Assembly: GCF_000265365.1 (NCBI RefSeq) | Contig: NC_018011.1 | Coordinates: 434,001-498,000 of the forward strand | DNA length: 64,000 nt | Source: Alistipes finegoldii DSM 17242 | GTDB lineage: Bacteria > Bacteroidota > Bacteroidia > Bacteroidales > Rikenellaceae | Direction of reading: 5' to 3' | Shown: in pieces, positions 52,631-62,240 of the stretch | Position numbering within the stretch: position 1 is the first letter of the stretch | Layout of the letters: every line of letters starts with the position of its first letter | Program-made: the position numbers and the translations under genes | Notes under the pieces: model-generated | What the model saw: only the letters and a program-made list of their open reading frames with translations | The model's database searches: none | What the model was told of the DNA's origin: nothing

Positions 52631-52784
52631 CCGGCGAAGTCCGGCATAACAACCGCCCAGCTACGGCACGGCATCCGGCGAAGCCCGACATAACAGCGGC
52701 CACAGCTACGGCAACACATCCGGCGAAGCTCCGGCATAACAGCCGCCACAGTCACGACACGGAATCCGGCATAACATCCGGCGG
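52631..52784 (+). repeat. Imperfect ~45-bp tandem repeat, 3.4 copies
   Basis: Units begin with CCGGCGAAG at 52631, 52675 and 52720 (44, 45 and 46 nt), and a partial fourth starts at 52766. Units share CCGGCATAACA and CCACAGCTACGGCA-type words. The array lies in the spacer between the sensor gene and the convergent GH76 gene. Confidence 0.75.
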
Positions 52785-52800
52785 AGCATATCAAACGAAG

Positions 52801-52830
52801 AAAGAGCGGGCCGAAACCCGCTCTTTCTCT
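52801..52830. terminator. Terminator between the sensor gene and GH76
   Basis: A 10-bp stem (52801-52810 with 52817-52826) with a 6-nt loop; T-rich after and A-rich before, so it can serve both convergent genes. Confidence 0.8.
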
Positions 52831-52855
52831 TTGCCTGTCCTGAGGACCTTGCGCC

Positions 52856-54067
52856 CTACTCGATCAGCAGCGCCATGGCCTCGATCATCGTCGAAGCGCT
52901 GACCTGCTCGTTCAGACGGCCGTCCCACGAAGATCCCGGCTCGCCCCAGAATCCGCCGAAGAACCACTTCGATCCCTCCGACTTGTCCACGCCGTCGCGC
53001 CAGCAGACCAGCCCGTTGTAGATCAGGAACTCCTCGATCTCCCGGCGCAGCCCCGCATCTGCCTTATCGACCGAAGCGTCCTTCCAGACGTTCATCGCAT
53101 AGCGGACGAAAATCCCCTTGAAAAGCGCATTGTCGCCCGAACCTTCGTTGTTCAGCACCCCGTTGGTCACCATCGACTTCATGGTGTAACGCGCCGCGCG
53201 CGCGGCGTCGGTCATGTATTTGGCGTCGCCCGTGGCCTTGTAAAGCTCGTGCGCGGCGCCCATGAACGTACCCTGATTATAGGTCAGCGCGCCGCCATTG
53301 ATCACGCCGTTCTTCATGTTGTCGGACACGGCGCCCGTCAGCGGATTGTAGAGCGTCGAGCTGAGCCAGTTGTAAATCTTCTTCGCATCGGCCAGATACT
53401 GATCCCTCTCGGCTCCTTCGGGGCTGTTGGCCCACAGGCGCATGGCGCAGAGGGCGCCCGGACCGTTCGAGCAGGCGTTCTTGCTGTTCTCGGCGTCGAA
53501 GCTCCAGCGGATGCCGCCGCCGTTCTCGTCGTCGGTCCAGCGGGCGATCACCGTCTCCTCGTAGGTCTTGCGAGCAGCGTCGAGGTACTTCTGCACTCCG
53601 GTAGCCTCGTACATGCGGATCAGCGTCAGGATGATCCACTCCGAGTCGTCGGTGTAGGCATTGCCGAAACCGTAAGTTCCCCAATAGCTGTTGCCGTAGT
53701 TATTGCCCTTGTTGTCGTACCATTTGGACATGTAGCCGGCATAGGTGTCGCGGCGGGCGTCGCCTTCGGGAATACGCAGGTAAGCGTCTATGAGCACGTC
53801 CATCGCATGAGCCTGCGGCCAGTAGCAGTAGGTCGATTCGTTCGTGCGGTCCTGATCGGTATACCAGAATGTGCCGCGGTCGGTATTCATGAAATTCTCG
53901 ATCAGCTTCTCGTCGATCTTGTCGGCATGGGCGGTCCAGTCCTCCCCGTAAGCGGGTTCGAGCTTCTCGGCCGGATCCACCACCTCTTTGCCGTAGTATT
54001 TGTCGTCCACCTCGCAGGCCCCCAGCAGGGTCGCCGCGGCAGTAAGCGCTAAAATGTATTTTTTCAT
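52856..54067 (-). CDS. GH76 endo-alpha-1,6-mannanase lipoprotein (2)
   Basis: 403 residues with lipobox LLGAC (Cys18). GH76 features are TYCYWPQAHAMDVLIDAY, the catalytic Asp pair in YTDDSEWIILTLIRMYE (about residues 139-155), GGGIRWSF, KNACSNGPGALCAMRLW and TYNQGTFMGAAHELY. It is the last gene of the SusC/D operon and follows the SusE-like gene. In characterised mannan loci the surface GH76 placed with SusC/D makes the first cut and a periplasmic GH76 finishes; by position this one is the better candidate for the surface enzyme. Confidence 0.95.
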   Translation of the reverse strand: MKKYILALTAAATLLGACEVDDKYYGKEVVDPAEKLEPAYGEDWTAHADKIDEKLIENFMNTDRGTFWYTDQDRTNESTYCYWPQAHAMDVLIDAYLRIPEGDARRDTYAGYMSKWYDNKGNNYGNSYWGTYGFGNAYTDDSEWIILTLIRMYEATGVQKYLDAARKTYEETVIARWTDDENGGGIRWSFDAENSKNACSNGPGALCAMRLWANSPEGAERDQYLADAKKIYNWLSSTLYNPLTGAVSDNMKNGVINGGALTYNQGTFMGAAHELYKATGDAKYMTDAARAARYTMKSMVTNGVLNNEGSGDNALFKGIFVRYAMNVWKDASVDKADAGLRREIEEFLIYNGLVCWRDGVDKSEGSKWFFGGFWGEPGSSWDGRLNEQVSASTMIEAMALLIE

Positions 54068-54084
54068 AAGACTGTCGTTTTTTA

Positions 54085-54123
54085 CCGGGGAGGGGCACGC
54101 CTTGCGGAGCGCGCCTCCCCCGG
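54085..54123 (-). other. Stable hairpin between SusE-like gene and GH76
   Basis: Arms CCGGGGAGG and CCTCCCCCGG enclose a ~20-nt loop. No T run follows on the minus strand, so it is more likely an mRNA-stability or processing element than a terminator. Confidence 0.45.
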
Positions 54124-54131
54124 ATAGTTGG

Positions 54132-56273
54132 TTAATCCAGATACTCGATATAGTTGTAGTAGTGCTCCGTATCGGGACTCATGTCGAGCTTGATGTTCAC
54201 CCGCTTGGAGTCGTTGCCGCGGTAGGCGTGGAGCATCTTGAACGCGCCGGCATCGTCGCCGTTCACATCGGCGATCGGCCAGAATACGCGGAAGCGCGAA
54301 TCGTTCTCGGCAGGCTTGGAATTCAGGTCGCCCGTCATGCCGGGATTGGCGCCGAACTTGGTCTTCACGCCGTCCACCTCGGCCCAGAAGAAGTAACGGT
54401 CGTCGTCCCAGTCCCTCAGGTAGGGTACCACACCTGCGGCATACCAGATGCCGTTGCCCTGATAAGGCAGCTTGATCTGCTTCTCGGTATGCTGGGTCTT
54501 GACGTTCGGCGAGAGGTAACGCATGTTCTCGATCTTCTGGAGCTTCGCCGTGCCTGCGCCGAAGTCGAGCAGGATGTAATAGATGGCCTCTTCGGACGAA
54601 ACGACGCTTGCGTCGCTCTCCCGGATCGCACCGCCTTCGACGACGAACTTGCGCGCATCGGCCGTATCGCCGTCGGTGAAGTTGTACCCTGCGGCGTCAG
54701 TCGTCAGCTTGGTGAAAATCTCGAATTTGCCTGCGCCCAGTGCCTTGAGGGTCTGATAGCCGGAACCGAACTCCGAAGCGGCGCCCGTGATGTAGGCGGC
54801 GGTCGGAATACCCTTCATGCGGGTAACCGTGAGCTTGCGCCCGGAGGAGAGCGCCGTCCACGAAAGCAGTTTGCTCTCTACGGCCCAGTACAGGTCGCCC
54901 GTGCCTTCGGCGGCAATGCCCGCGGCATCGGCGATCGACTCCAGCTCGGAGAAGGAGACGTCCACGGAGCCGTTATACTGCGCCTCCTTGCGGCCGACGG
55001 CCTTTTCCAGCGCAGCGTCCGAATAGAAGACCAGCGTATAGCTCGTCAGTTTGCCCGCAGGGTCCGAATCGGGAAGCTTGTTCCACGAGAAGGTCTGCTT
55101 GGCGCCCGCCTGCGCATTCAGCACGACGGAGGCGTTGTCATCGGGCGAGATCAGCGTCACGGGAGTGGCTTCGGGCGCGAAGTCGAATTCGTAACGGTGG
55201 TAGTACGCCTCGGCTTCGGGCGAGCAGTCCACGACGATCGTGCAGGTGACGTTCCTCAGCACGGCGATATGCTTGAAGGAGTAGTCCCACTGATTGATAT
55301 TGCCCGTTTCGCGCATTGACAGCCTGTACTGCGGCCCGGTCAGGCCGGAGGGCATGTCCGAATCGCTCATATCGCTCGACGAGTAGCCCCAGATGTAATC
55401 CGTGCCGTCGATCACCGCGTCGAAACGGTAGCGGTTGTCGCCGTCCCAAGTGATCTGACGCTTCCAGACGCCGTTGCCGGCATATTCCATCACGGCATCG
55501 GGATCGGGCGTCCAGCACCAGTGGTATTTCACGCTTTCGATCTTTTCCATCTTCACGGTACCGGCCTTGAAATCGACCAGTACGCGGTAAACGCCGTCGC
55601 CCGTGCCTGCGGCATCGGCGCCCTCGGTCAGGCGACCTTCGGCGACGCCGAACGTACGCTTGCTGCCCGCCGCATTGCGGTTGATGAAGCTGAACGAGCC
55701 GGTGAATCGGGTGTAAATCTCGAACTTGCCGTCGCCCAGCTCGCGCATCTGTTTAGCCGCGGCGGGATCCGTACCGAACTCGGAGCCTTCGCCTGTCACA
55801 TAGAGGTGGTAGGGCGCGTCGATCACAGCATAGCGTTTGACAGTGAGTTTGTGCGGCTCGGCCGGCGAAAGCTGTTCGGCTCCGCCCAGTCCGGCGCAGA
55901 CCGTCCAATAGAGATCGCCCGCAGCGTCAGGCTCGATGCCGGCGTCGCCGGCAATCGTATTGAGCTGGCTGTGGAGCATCTTCAGCGAGGACTTCTGACC
56001 GTTGTTGTCGGCCAGATAACGGCCGATCTCCTTTTTGGCCGCATCGAGGAAAACCACGGTGTAGACGGGAGTTCCGACCTTGGAGACCTCCCACTCGAAA
56101 TAAAGGTTGGCATCGGCCTGTTCGATCAGATCGAGGGCGTAGCCGTCCGACGGATAGAGCAGTTTTTCGACTGCGCTGAAGCCGGTATCGTCATATTCCG
56201 TATGCTCGGCACAGGCCGCCAGTGCAAAACCCGCGAGCAGCAGAACAACCAGTTTATTCAGTATGTTTTTCAT
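54132..56273 (-). CDS. SusE/F-like surface glycan-binding lipoprotein with duplicated module
   Basis: 713 residues with lipobox LAAC (Cys21). It contains two copies of a SusE-type module. Each has an Ig-like domain of the SusE N-terminal type (opening SAVEKLLYPSDG near residue 32 and VTLISPDDNASV near residue 378), a segment with GDLYW, then a carbohydrate-binding-like domain opening AYHLYVTG or AYITGAASEFG and ending in an aromatic strand (GNGVWKRQITWDGDNRYRF and GNGIWYAAGVV). These proteins hold glycan at the cell surface next to SusC/D. The single-module homologue at 56289 lies 15 bp upstream in the operon. The ligand is inferred to be mannan. Confidence 0.88.
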   Translation of the reverse strand: MKNILNKLVVLLLAGFALAACAEHTEYDDTGFSAVEKLLYPSDGYALDLIEQADANLYFEWEVSKVGTPVYTVVFLDAAKKEIGRYLADNNGQKSSLKMLHSQLNTIAGDAGIEPDAAGDLYWTVCAGLGGAEQLSPAEPHKLTVKRYAVIDAPYHLYVTGEGSEFGTDPAAAKQMRELGDGKFEIYTRFTGSFSFINRNAAGSKRTFGVAEGRLTEGADAAGTGDGVYRVLVDFKAGTVKMEKIESVKYHWCWTPDPDAVMEYAGNGVWKRQITWDGDNRYRFDAVIDGTDYIWGYSSSDMSDSDMPSGLTGPQYRLSMRETGNINQWDYSFKHIAVLRNVTCTIVVDCSPEAEAYYHRYEFDFAPEATPVTLISPDDNASVVLNAQAGAKQTFSWNKLPDSDPAGKLTSYTLVFYSDAALEKAVGRKEAQYNGSVDVSFSELESIADAAGIAAEGTGDLYWAVESKLLSWTALSSGRKLTVTRMKGIPTAAYITGAASEFGSGYQTLKALGAGKFEIFTKLTTDAAGYNFTDGDTADARKFVVEGGAIRESDASVVSSEEAIYYILLDFGAGTAKLQKIENMRYLSPNVKTQHTEKQIKLPYQGNGIWYAAGVVPYLRDWDDDRYFFWAEVDGVKTKFGANPGMTGDLNSKPAENDSRFRVFWPIADVNGDDAGAFKMLHAYRGNDSKRVNIKLDMSPDTEHYYNYIEYLD

Positions 56274-56288
56274 AGGTTCAATTATTTT

Positions 56289-57413
56289 TTAGCCGACGAT
56301 CTCGATTACATGCGTACAATTCTCCACGTCACCGGACATAATCAGGGTGATATCGACTTTCTTACCGTTAAAATCGCTGTGGAACTTAAACTTTTCGGGA
56401 CCATAGGCATCCCCGGTAAACAGATTCTCGGTCAGGATGTAATACTCCGCACCGCTCAGCGCGCTGGGGCTGCTGTCGTTGCCTTTCGTACCGGCCCATA
56501 CATACGTAACCCCGTCGAAAACCGGATGGAAGTTGTAACGCTGGTCGAGTCCCCAGCTCTCTTCCCTGAATTTGACGTTGTAATCGGAGAATTTCCAGCA
56601 GCCGTTGCCGATATACTCCATATTGCCGTTGTCTTCGGTGCGCGGTGCGAAATTGAATTCCACGCGGTCTATATGCTCGAAGGTGATTCCGCGGACATTG
56701 AGGTCGAGCTTGATGCGGTAGACACCCGATCTGTCGATCGTGGCGGGTTCGGCGCTCTGGTCGTTCAGCGCTCCGTTCACCACCGTATAGGTCGTGCGGT
56801 CGTCGCCCTTCGAGCTGACGAACGTAAAGCCCTTGCCGGCTTCGAGCTGCTGATAGAAGGTAAACTCGCCGTCGCCGGTCTTGCGGCCGACACAGGCATT
56901 CTCAAGATCGCTGCCGCCCTCGGTGGCTTCGCCCGTGAGGAACAACTGGTCCGGAATCACATTGAAGCCCAGCAGACGCGTCAGTTCCAACCGGCGGGGC
57001 GTCGCAACCACAGGCGCGGTATCCACGCCCCGGCTCGACACGACCGACCAGTAGACGGCTCCGTCAGCCCCGACGTCGATGCCCGCGGCATTGGCGATGC
57101 GGTTGATCTCCTTGTGGACAATATCCACGCTGGTCGACGAACCGGCGTCACAACGGTAAACGATCTCGCCGCCGGGCTTGCCGAAGAAGACCACCTCGTA
57201 ATGGGGAAGCTGTCCGTCGGCAGCCAGCGCCGGCTCCCACGAAAAACGGAGCGTCGCCGTCGAAGCGCTCTGCAGCTCCACGTAATAGTTGTCGGCCGGC
57301 AGCAGCAGCGTCTGCACCGGAGTGACGCCTCCGGGCTTGTACTCCAAGTCTTCCGAGCAGGAGATGCCCGTAAGGACGAGGGCCGCCATCAGTATGTTCA
57401 ATATCTTTTTCAT
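56289..57413 (-). CDS. SusE-like outer membrane lipoprotein
   Basis: 374 residues with lipobox TGISC (Cys19). One SusE-type module: N-terminal Ig-like domain (VQTLLLPADNYYVELQSAST, DGAVYWSVVSSRG), then LFLTGEATEGG and a C-terminal binding domain with the aromatic NGCWKFSDYNVKF and a final THVIEIVG. It mirrors each half of the 713-residue neighbour, so the two genes probably derive from one ancestor. It lies 27 bp after susD. Confidence 0.88.
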   Translation of the reverse strand: MKKILNILMAALVLTGISCSEDLEYKPGGVTPVQTLLLPADNYYVELQSASTATLRFSWEPALAADGQLPHYEVVFFGKPGGEIVYRCDAGSSTSVDIVHKEINRIANAAGIDVGADGAVYWSVVSSRGVDTAPVVATPRRLELTRLLGFNVIPDQLFLTGEATEGGSDLENACVGRKTGDGEFTFYQQLEAGKGFTFVSSKGDDRTTYTVVNGALNDQSAEPATIDRSGVYRIKLDLNVRGITFEHIDRVEFNFAPRTEDNGNMEYIGNGCWKFSDYNVKFREESWGLDQRYNFHPVFDGVTYVWAGTKGNDSSPSALSGAEYYILTENLFTGDAYGPEKFKFHSDFNGKKVDITLIMSGDVENCTHVIEIVG

Positions 57414-57440
57414 TGTTTTCGATACTTTTTTGATTGACGA

Positions 57441-59093
57441 TTAATAACCCGAATTGTTGGGCAGCAGCGTCGGCACGAGCTGCGTTTCGGAGAGCGGAAG
57501 CGACCAGAGGATGTCCCGGCTGGAATTGAACTTGAATTCGTCGATCTGACGGCCTCCGTTCAGCTCCTTGGCGCCGTAGACCGCACCGTTCAAAAGGTCG
57601 ATGACGCCCTGCGACTTGGAGTCCTTGTAATTGATCCAGCGGATCAGGTCGAAGTAGCGCAGTCCTTCGAGCGCCAGCTCGACACGGCGTTCGTCGCGTA
57701 CGATCTGGGTGTAATCGCCCGACGAGGGGAAGTCGGTGCCGCTCAGCCCCGCACGCTGGCGGATCGGCTTGATCGTCTCGTTCCACACCGCGGCGTCCAT
57801 CTCGTTCAGGTACGCCTTCGCCTCGGCGTACATCAGCAGCACGTCGGCATAACGCATCATGATGATATTGGTCCACATTTCGAGGTTCTTGCCGTGGGTC
57901 GTATCGAAATACTTGCGGGTGTAGAAGCCCGTGGGCGAACCGTTGTCCGTACCGGCCTTGTCATTGCCCGAAGTCACGTTGATCGTGCCTTTGGTCACGT
58001 ATTCGCCCTTATCGTTGCGGTCTTTCCACACATAGCCGTTGTAGACGACCGTAGCGGTCAGACGCGGATCGCGGTTCGCATAGACGGTCTTGTCCGCCGG
58101 AACCGAGCCATCGGCATTGAGGTAGCTGTCCACCAGCGCGCGCGTCGGAGCCTTCTGGCAGAGGTTGGCGCCCATCGTCAGGGGAACCATCGAATAGAGC
58201 GTGGACCACTGCTTGTTCAGCTCGACGGCGGCATAGTCGAGGATCACCTCGCTGTTGTATTCGGCGGCCGAAGTAAAGAGGTATTCATAGGCCGGAATGC
58301 CGTCGCCGGACCCTTGGGTCAGCAGGCTGTAGGTGCCGTAGGTGCCCTGCTCGTGGATGAGCTTGTCGCAGATATCGGCGGCCTTGCGCATGTTGTCCGA
58401 AACCGAATTGCCGGTGCGCTGCACGTTCTCGTACATATACATACGCGCCTTGAGCATCATGGCGGCGGCTTTGGTGATGCGGCCGTTGTCGTCGGCTTTC
58501 AGTTCGTCGCGGGTGGGCAGGTCGCCGACGATCTCGTCGAGTTCGCGGTGCAGCGCACTCATCACCTCCGGATAGGGAGTGCGGGAGACGCGGCGCGACT
58601 CTTCGAGCGAAATATCCTGCAGGAAGAAGGGAATGTCGCCGTAGAAATTGGCCAGACGGAAATAGAGGAATGCACGGATAAAGCGGATCTGCGCCTTCAT
58701 CCCGGCGAGCCGTTCGGGGTCCATGCCCGGCACCTCGTCCACGAAATTCATAAAGACATTGCAGGTCTTGACGCCCTCGAACACCCATTTCCACTCGCTG
58801 CGGAACAGTCCCGTGTTGGGCGTCGCCTGCCCCATGCGGATCGTGCGCGTGTCGGGATTGCCGCGCTGTTCGTACAAGTTGTCGCTCAGGGCTTCGTCCT
58901 GCCAGATCTTGTCGTGGCCGAACATCTGGTTATAGGCCATGTTGAGCACCATGTTCGCACGTTCGGGCGAAGTCCAGAAAGCCTTGTCGGTAAACTTGTT
59001 GGTAGGCTCCTGATCCAGATCGTTGCAGCCTGCGAGCAGCATCGCTCCGGCGGCGAACGTCACGGTGATATATTTTAAAATCGTCGTTTTCAT
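57441..59093 (-). CDS. susD: SusD-like nutrient-binding outer membrane lipoprotein
   Basis: 550 residues with lipobox LLAGC (Cys23). The SusD/RagB fold is visible: NDLDQEPTNKFTDKAFWTS at the N-terminus, the TPR-like core with IRFIRAFLYFRLANFYGDIP, and the C-terminal family block ending VRDERRVELALEGLRYFDLIRW. It forms the lid over the SusC barrel and presents oligosaccharide for import. The start is 15 bp after susC. Confidence 0.96.
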   Translation of the reverse strand: MKTTILKYITVTFAAGAMLLAGCNDLDQEPTNKFTDKAFWTSPERANMVLNMAYNQMFGHDKIWQDEALSDNLYEQRGNPDTRTIRMGQATPNTGLFRSEWKWVFEGVKTCNVFMNFVDEVPGMDPERLAGMKAQIRFIRAFLYFRLANFYGDIPFFLQDISLEESRRVSRTPYPEVMSALHRELDEIVGDLPTRDELKADDNGRITKAAAMMLKARMYMYENVQRTGNSVSDNMRKAADICDKLIHEQGTYGTYSLLTQGSGDGIPAYEYLFTSAAEYNSEVILDYAAVELNKQWSTLYSMVPLTMGANLCQKAPTRALVDSYLNADGSVPADKTVYANRDPRLTATVVYNGYVWKDRNDKGEYVTKGTINVTSGNDKAGTDNGSPTGFYTRKYFDTTHGKNLEMWTNIIMMRYADVLLMYAEAKAYLNEMDAAVWNETIKPIRQRAGLSGTDFPSSGDYTQIVRDERRVELALEGLRYFDLIRWINYKDSKSQGVIDLLNGAVYGAKELNGGRQIDEFKFNSSRDILWSLPLSETQLVPTLLPNNSGY

Positions 59094-59108
59094 AGTTTTC
59101 GCCTTTAT

Positions 59109-62100
59109 TTAAAATGTGATGTTCAGACCGGCGCCGAAGTAACGCAGGTTCGGGTAGTTGCGGCCTGAGTTGGCGCCGCCCGAATTCATGTTCGAGCCGA
59201 ACTCCGAAGATTCGGGGTCGATGAACGAACAGTTGCTGAACGTAAGCAGGTTCTGGGCGTTGAAGTAGATCTTGAAGCGCTTGACGCCGAATTTCATCGA
59301 AATCCGTTCGGGAAGCGTATAACCCAGCTGGATGTTCTTCAGGCGCAGGTAACTGCCGTCGAACATGTAGAGGTCCGAACCCATGCGGTAGTTGTTCTGG
59401 TTCGAGGGGTCCGAAATATCGGTCAGACGCGGCCAGCGGGCGTCGGTGTTGGTCGGGGTCCAGAAGTCGAGCTGGTGTTCGTACATCGTGTAACCGTAGT
59501 TGGAGTGGAACGGCTCGATCAGCTCGCCGCGGACCATCATGTCGCGCTTGAGAACGCCCTGCAGGAAGATCGAGAGGTCGACGCCTTTCCATGCGACGTT
59601 GTAGGTGAAGCCCAGCGTGTAGCGCGGGAAGGCGTTGCCCAGATAGTAGCGGTCGTTCTCGTCGATGGTGCCGTCGCCGTTGCGGTCCTTGAATTTCACG
59701 TCGCCCGGCTTGACGCTCTTGCCCGTCGGCACGGCCGAATGGGCGATTTCGTCATAGCTCTGGAAGAAGCCGTCGGTCTTGTAACCGTAGTAGGAGTTGA
59801 ACGGCAGCCCCTCGCGGGTGATGCGCCAGAACTCCTCCTGTCCGGAAATATCCTCGAAGCCCTCGTATTTGAGCACCTTGTTCCACGAGTCGCCGATGTT
59901 GAACTGGAAGAAGTGCGACCAGTCGCGTTTCTTGAGCGCATAGCTGAGCGTCAGCTCCCAGCCCTGCGTGCGCATCTCGCCGGCGTTGTAGTTCTGCAGC
60001 TCGGTGCCCAGAATCAGCGGGGTCTGGGGCTTGACCAGAATGTCGGTCGTATGTTTGTTGAAGTAGTCGAAGCCGAGGTTGAGCTTGCCCCGGAAGAACG
60101 AGGCGTCGAAACCGACGTTGAAGGTCTTGGACACCTCCCACTGCAGGTTGTCGGTACCGAGCTGGAAGCCGGCGCCGCCGACGCCCACGTTATTGAAGGC
60201 ATAGGTGTTCGAATAGACGTTGTAGGTGGTGAAGTACTGGTAGTCGCCCACCGACTGGTTGCCCAGCGTACCGTAGGAACCGCGGATCTTCAGGTCGCCG
60301 ACGTTGTCGCGGTAGCTCTCCATGAAAGCCTCCTGCGAGAGACGCCATCCCAGCGACACGGAGGGGAAGAAGCCCCAGCGCAGGTCGGAACGGAATTTCG
60401 AAGAGCCGTCGTAACGGAACGAGAACTCGGCATAGTAACGGTTGTCGTAGTCATAAGCGGCGCGGCCGAAAACGGAGGTGAGGCTGGTGCGGGTCGTGTT
60501 TTCGGGCGTCACCGAAGACCGGCCGTCGCCCGAAATGACGGCCTCGGTGCCGTCGCCGTTGATACCCAGATCGGGATCGGCCCATTTGAAGGAGATCTGG
60601 TTCGCTTCGGAGGTGTAGGACTCGTTCGAGGCGCCTAACAGGGCGGTCACATGGTGCTTGCCGAACGTACGGTCGAAGTCGAGCATCAGCTGAGAATTGA
60701 TCAGGTAGGCGCGTTTGTTCCAGTCCTCCGACTTGTTGTCGTTGTTGGCCGAACGGCCTTCGCCGACCGGATTGCCCGCAGCGTCGGTATTGTAGAACAT
60801 CACTTCGTGCGTCCGCGTATAGCGGTGGTCGGCGAAGATATCGGCACCCAGCACGCCGCGCAGTTTCAGCCCGTCGATGATCTTCACCTCGGCCGACAGG
60901 TTGGCGTTCACATAGTCGTTGCGGTACTTGTTGTAACCGCCCTCTTCGAGCAGGCCCAGCGAGTTGCGGTCGGTCAGTTTGTCGTTGAGCAGGTATTTGC
61001 CCGTCACGGGATCGTACTGACGGTAATAGTAATAGGTGGGAATACGCATCGCGTTGGCGATGGTCGAACCGTCGGTCGTCGTCTTGCTGTTCTCGTGCGA
61101 ATAGGAGAGCAGGGCCGTTACCTTCACGCGTTTGTATTCGGTGGTGATGTTCGTACGGAAATTGTAACGCTGGCGGCCGTAATCGGGACCTTCGAAGTTG
61201 CTCTCCTGATCGTAATAGCCTGCCGAAATCATATAGGTCGTATTGGCGCCGCCGCCCGATACGCTGACGTTGTAGTTCTGCTGCATGGCCGTCCGCAGAA
61301 TCTCGTCCATGTAGAACGTGCCGTTGCCGTGCGCCTTGAGGTCGCGGATCTGTTCGGCGGTAAAGGCGGGAGCCAGCCCCGAATTGGCTTTGGAAATGTT
61401 GAGCAGCGTGGCGTTCTGCCAGCCTTGAACGGGCGTGTAGAGCACTTCGGGCTGCTGCCAGCCGACCATAGCCGTGAGTTCGACGGTCGGAGCCTGATTC
61501 AGCTTGCCCTTCTTGGTGGTGACCAGCAGGACGCCGTTGGCGGCGCGCGAACCGTAAATGGCAGCCGTACCGGCATCCTTCAGCACCGAGACGTTCTCGA
61601 TGTCCGAGGGATTGAGCTTGTTGAAGCTGGCGTTGTCCGACACCAGACCGTCGATGACGATCAGCGGTTCGTTGTTGTTCATCGTACCGATACCGCGGAT
61701 GTTGATGTTGAGCTGGTTGTCGGCGGGGTCGCTGCTTCGCTGCTGGATGACGAGGCTGGGCGAAGTGCCCTGCAGCGCCTGCGTCAGGTTGGCGACGGAA
61801 CGTTCGGTGATGGCTTCGGACTTGATCTGGTCCACAGCGCCCACCGCACGGCGGCGGGTGGTGGTGCCGTAGCCGATGACGATCACTTCGTCCATCAGCT
61901 GCGCGTCTTCCTTCAGCGTTACGTTCAGCAGCGTGCGGTTGGCCACCGGAAGCGTCTGCGTCTCGTAGCCGATGAACGAGAAGTCGAGTTCGGCATCGGC
62001 GGCGCACTGGATCTGGTATTCACCGTCGATACTGGTCGAGGTTCCGACCGAAGTACCCTTGACAATGACGGTAACGCCGAGCAGCGGCGCTCCCGCGGCG

Positions 62101-62240
62101 TCCTTCACAACGCCCTTGACGGTGACCTTGGATGTCTGGGTCAGGGGGCTGGCATTAACGGTTGCGGCTGCAAACCCAAGGGGGGGGGTAATCAGCAGCA
62201 CCAAAACCGTCAGCATGATTTTGTGCCCAAAATTGGTCAT
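59109..62240 (-). CDS. susC: SusC-like TonB-dependent outer membrane transporter
   Basis: 1043 residues. Signal peptide (about 1-26), carboxypeptidase-regulatory-like domain (about 38-115: VKGVVKDAAGAPLLGVTVIV...SFIGYETQ), TonB box region (DEVIVIGYG) and plug with the SusC signature (IRGIGTMNNNEPLIVIDG, then VLKDAGTAAIYGSRAANGV). A 22-strand barrel fills the rest. It imports oligosaccharides with SusD using TonB energy. The coding strand has nine consecutive C at codons 17-20 (62188-62180), within the signal peptide; loss or gain of one base would shift the frame. An upstream leader of ~195 nt is predicted. Confidence 0.97.
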   Translation of the reverse strand: MTNFGHKIMLTVLVLLITPPLGFAAATVNASPLTQTSKVTVKGVVKDAAGAPLLGVTVIVKGTSVGTSTSIDGEYQIQCAADAELDFSFIGYETQTLPVANRTLLNVTLKEDAQLMDEVIVIGYGTTTRRRAVGAVDQIKSEAITERSVANLTQALQGTSPSLVIQQRSSDPADNQLNINIRGIGTMNNNEPLIVIDGLVSDNASFNKLNPSDIENVSVLKDAGTAAIYGSRAANGVLLVTTKKGKLNQAPTVELTAMVGWQQPEVLYTPVQGWQNATLLNISKANSGLAPAFTAEQIRDLKAHGNGTFYMDEILRTAMQQNYNVSVSGGGANTTYMISAGYYDQESNFEGPDYGRQRYNFRTNITTEYKRVKVTALLSYSHENSKTTTDGSTIANAMRIPTYYYYRQYDPVTGKYLLNDKLTDRNSLGLLEEGGYNKYRNDYVNANLSAEVKIIDGLKLRGVLGADIFADHRYTRTHEVMFYNTDAAGNPVGEGRSANNDNKSEDWNKRAYLINSQLMLDFDRTFGKHHVTALLGASNESYTSEANQISFKWADPDLGINGDGTEAVISGDGRSSVTPENTTRTSLTSVFGRAAYDYDNRYYAEFSFRYDGSSKFRSDLRWGFFPSVSLGWRLSQEAFMESYRDNVGDLKIRGSYGTLGNQSVGDYQYFTTYNVYSNTYAFNNVGVGGAGFQLGTDNLQWEVSKTFNVGFDASFFRGKLNLGFDYFNKHTTDILVKPQTPLILGTELQNYNAGEMRTQGWELTLSYALKKRDWSHFFQFNIGDSWNKVLKYEGFEDISGQEEFWRITREGLPFNSYYGYKTDGFFQSYDEIAHSAVPTGKSVKPGDVKFKDRNGDGTIDENDRYYLGNAFPRYTLGFTYNVAWKGVDLSIFLQGVLKRDMMVRGELIEPFHSNYGYTMYEHQLDFWTPTNTDARWPRLTDISDPSNQNNYRMGSDLYMFDGSYLRLKNIQLGYTLPERISMKFGVKRFKIYFNAQNLLTFSNCSFIDPESSEFGSNMNSGGANSGRNYPNLRYFGAGLNITF
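62180..62188 (-). repeat. Nine-base homopolymer (G9/C9) in the susC signal peptide
   Basis: A run of nine G on the plus strand, that is nine C on the coding strand, falls in the hydrophobic part of the SusC signal peptide (ITPPLG). It is the longest G/C homopolymer noticed in the window and a potential slipped-strand site. Confidence 0.9.
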
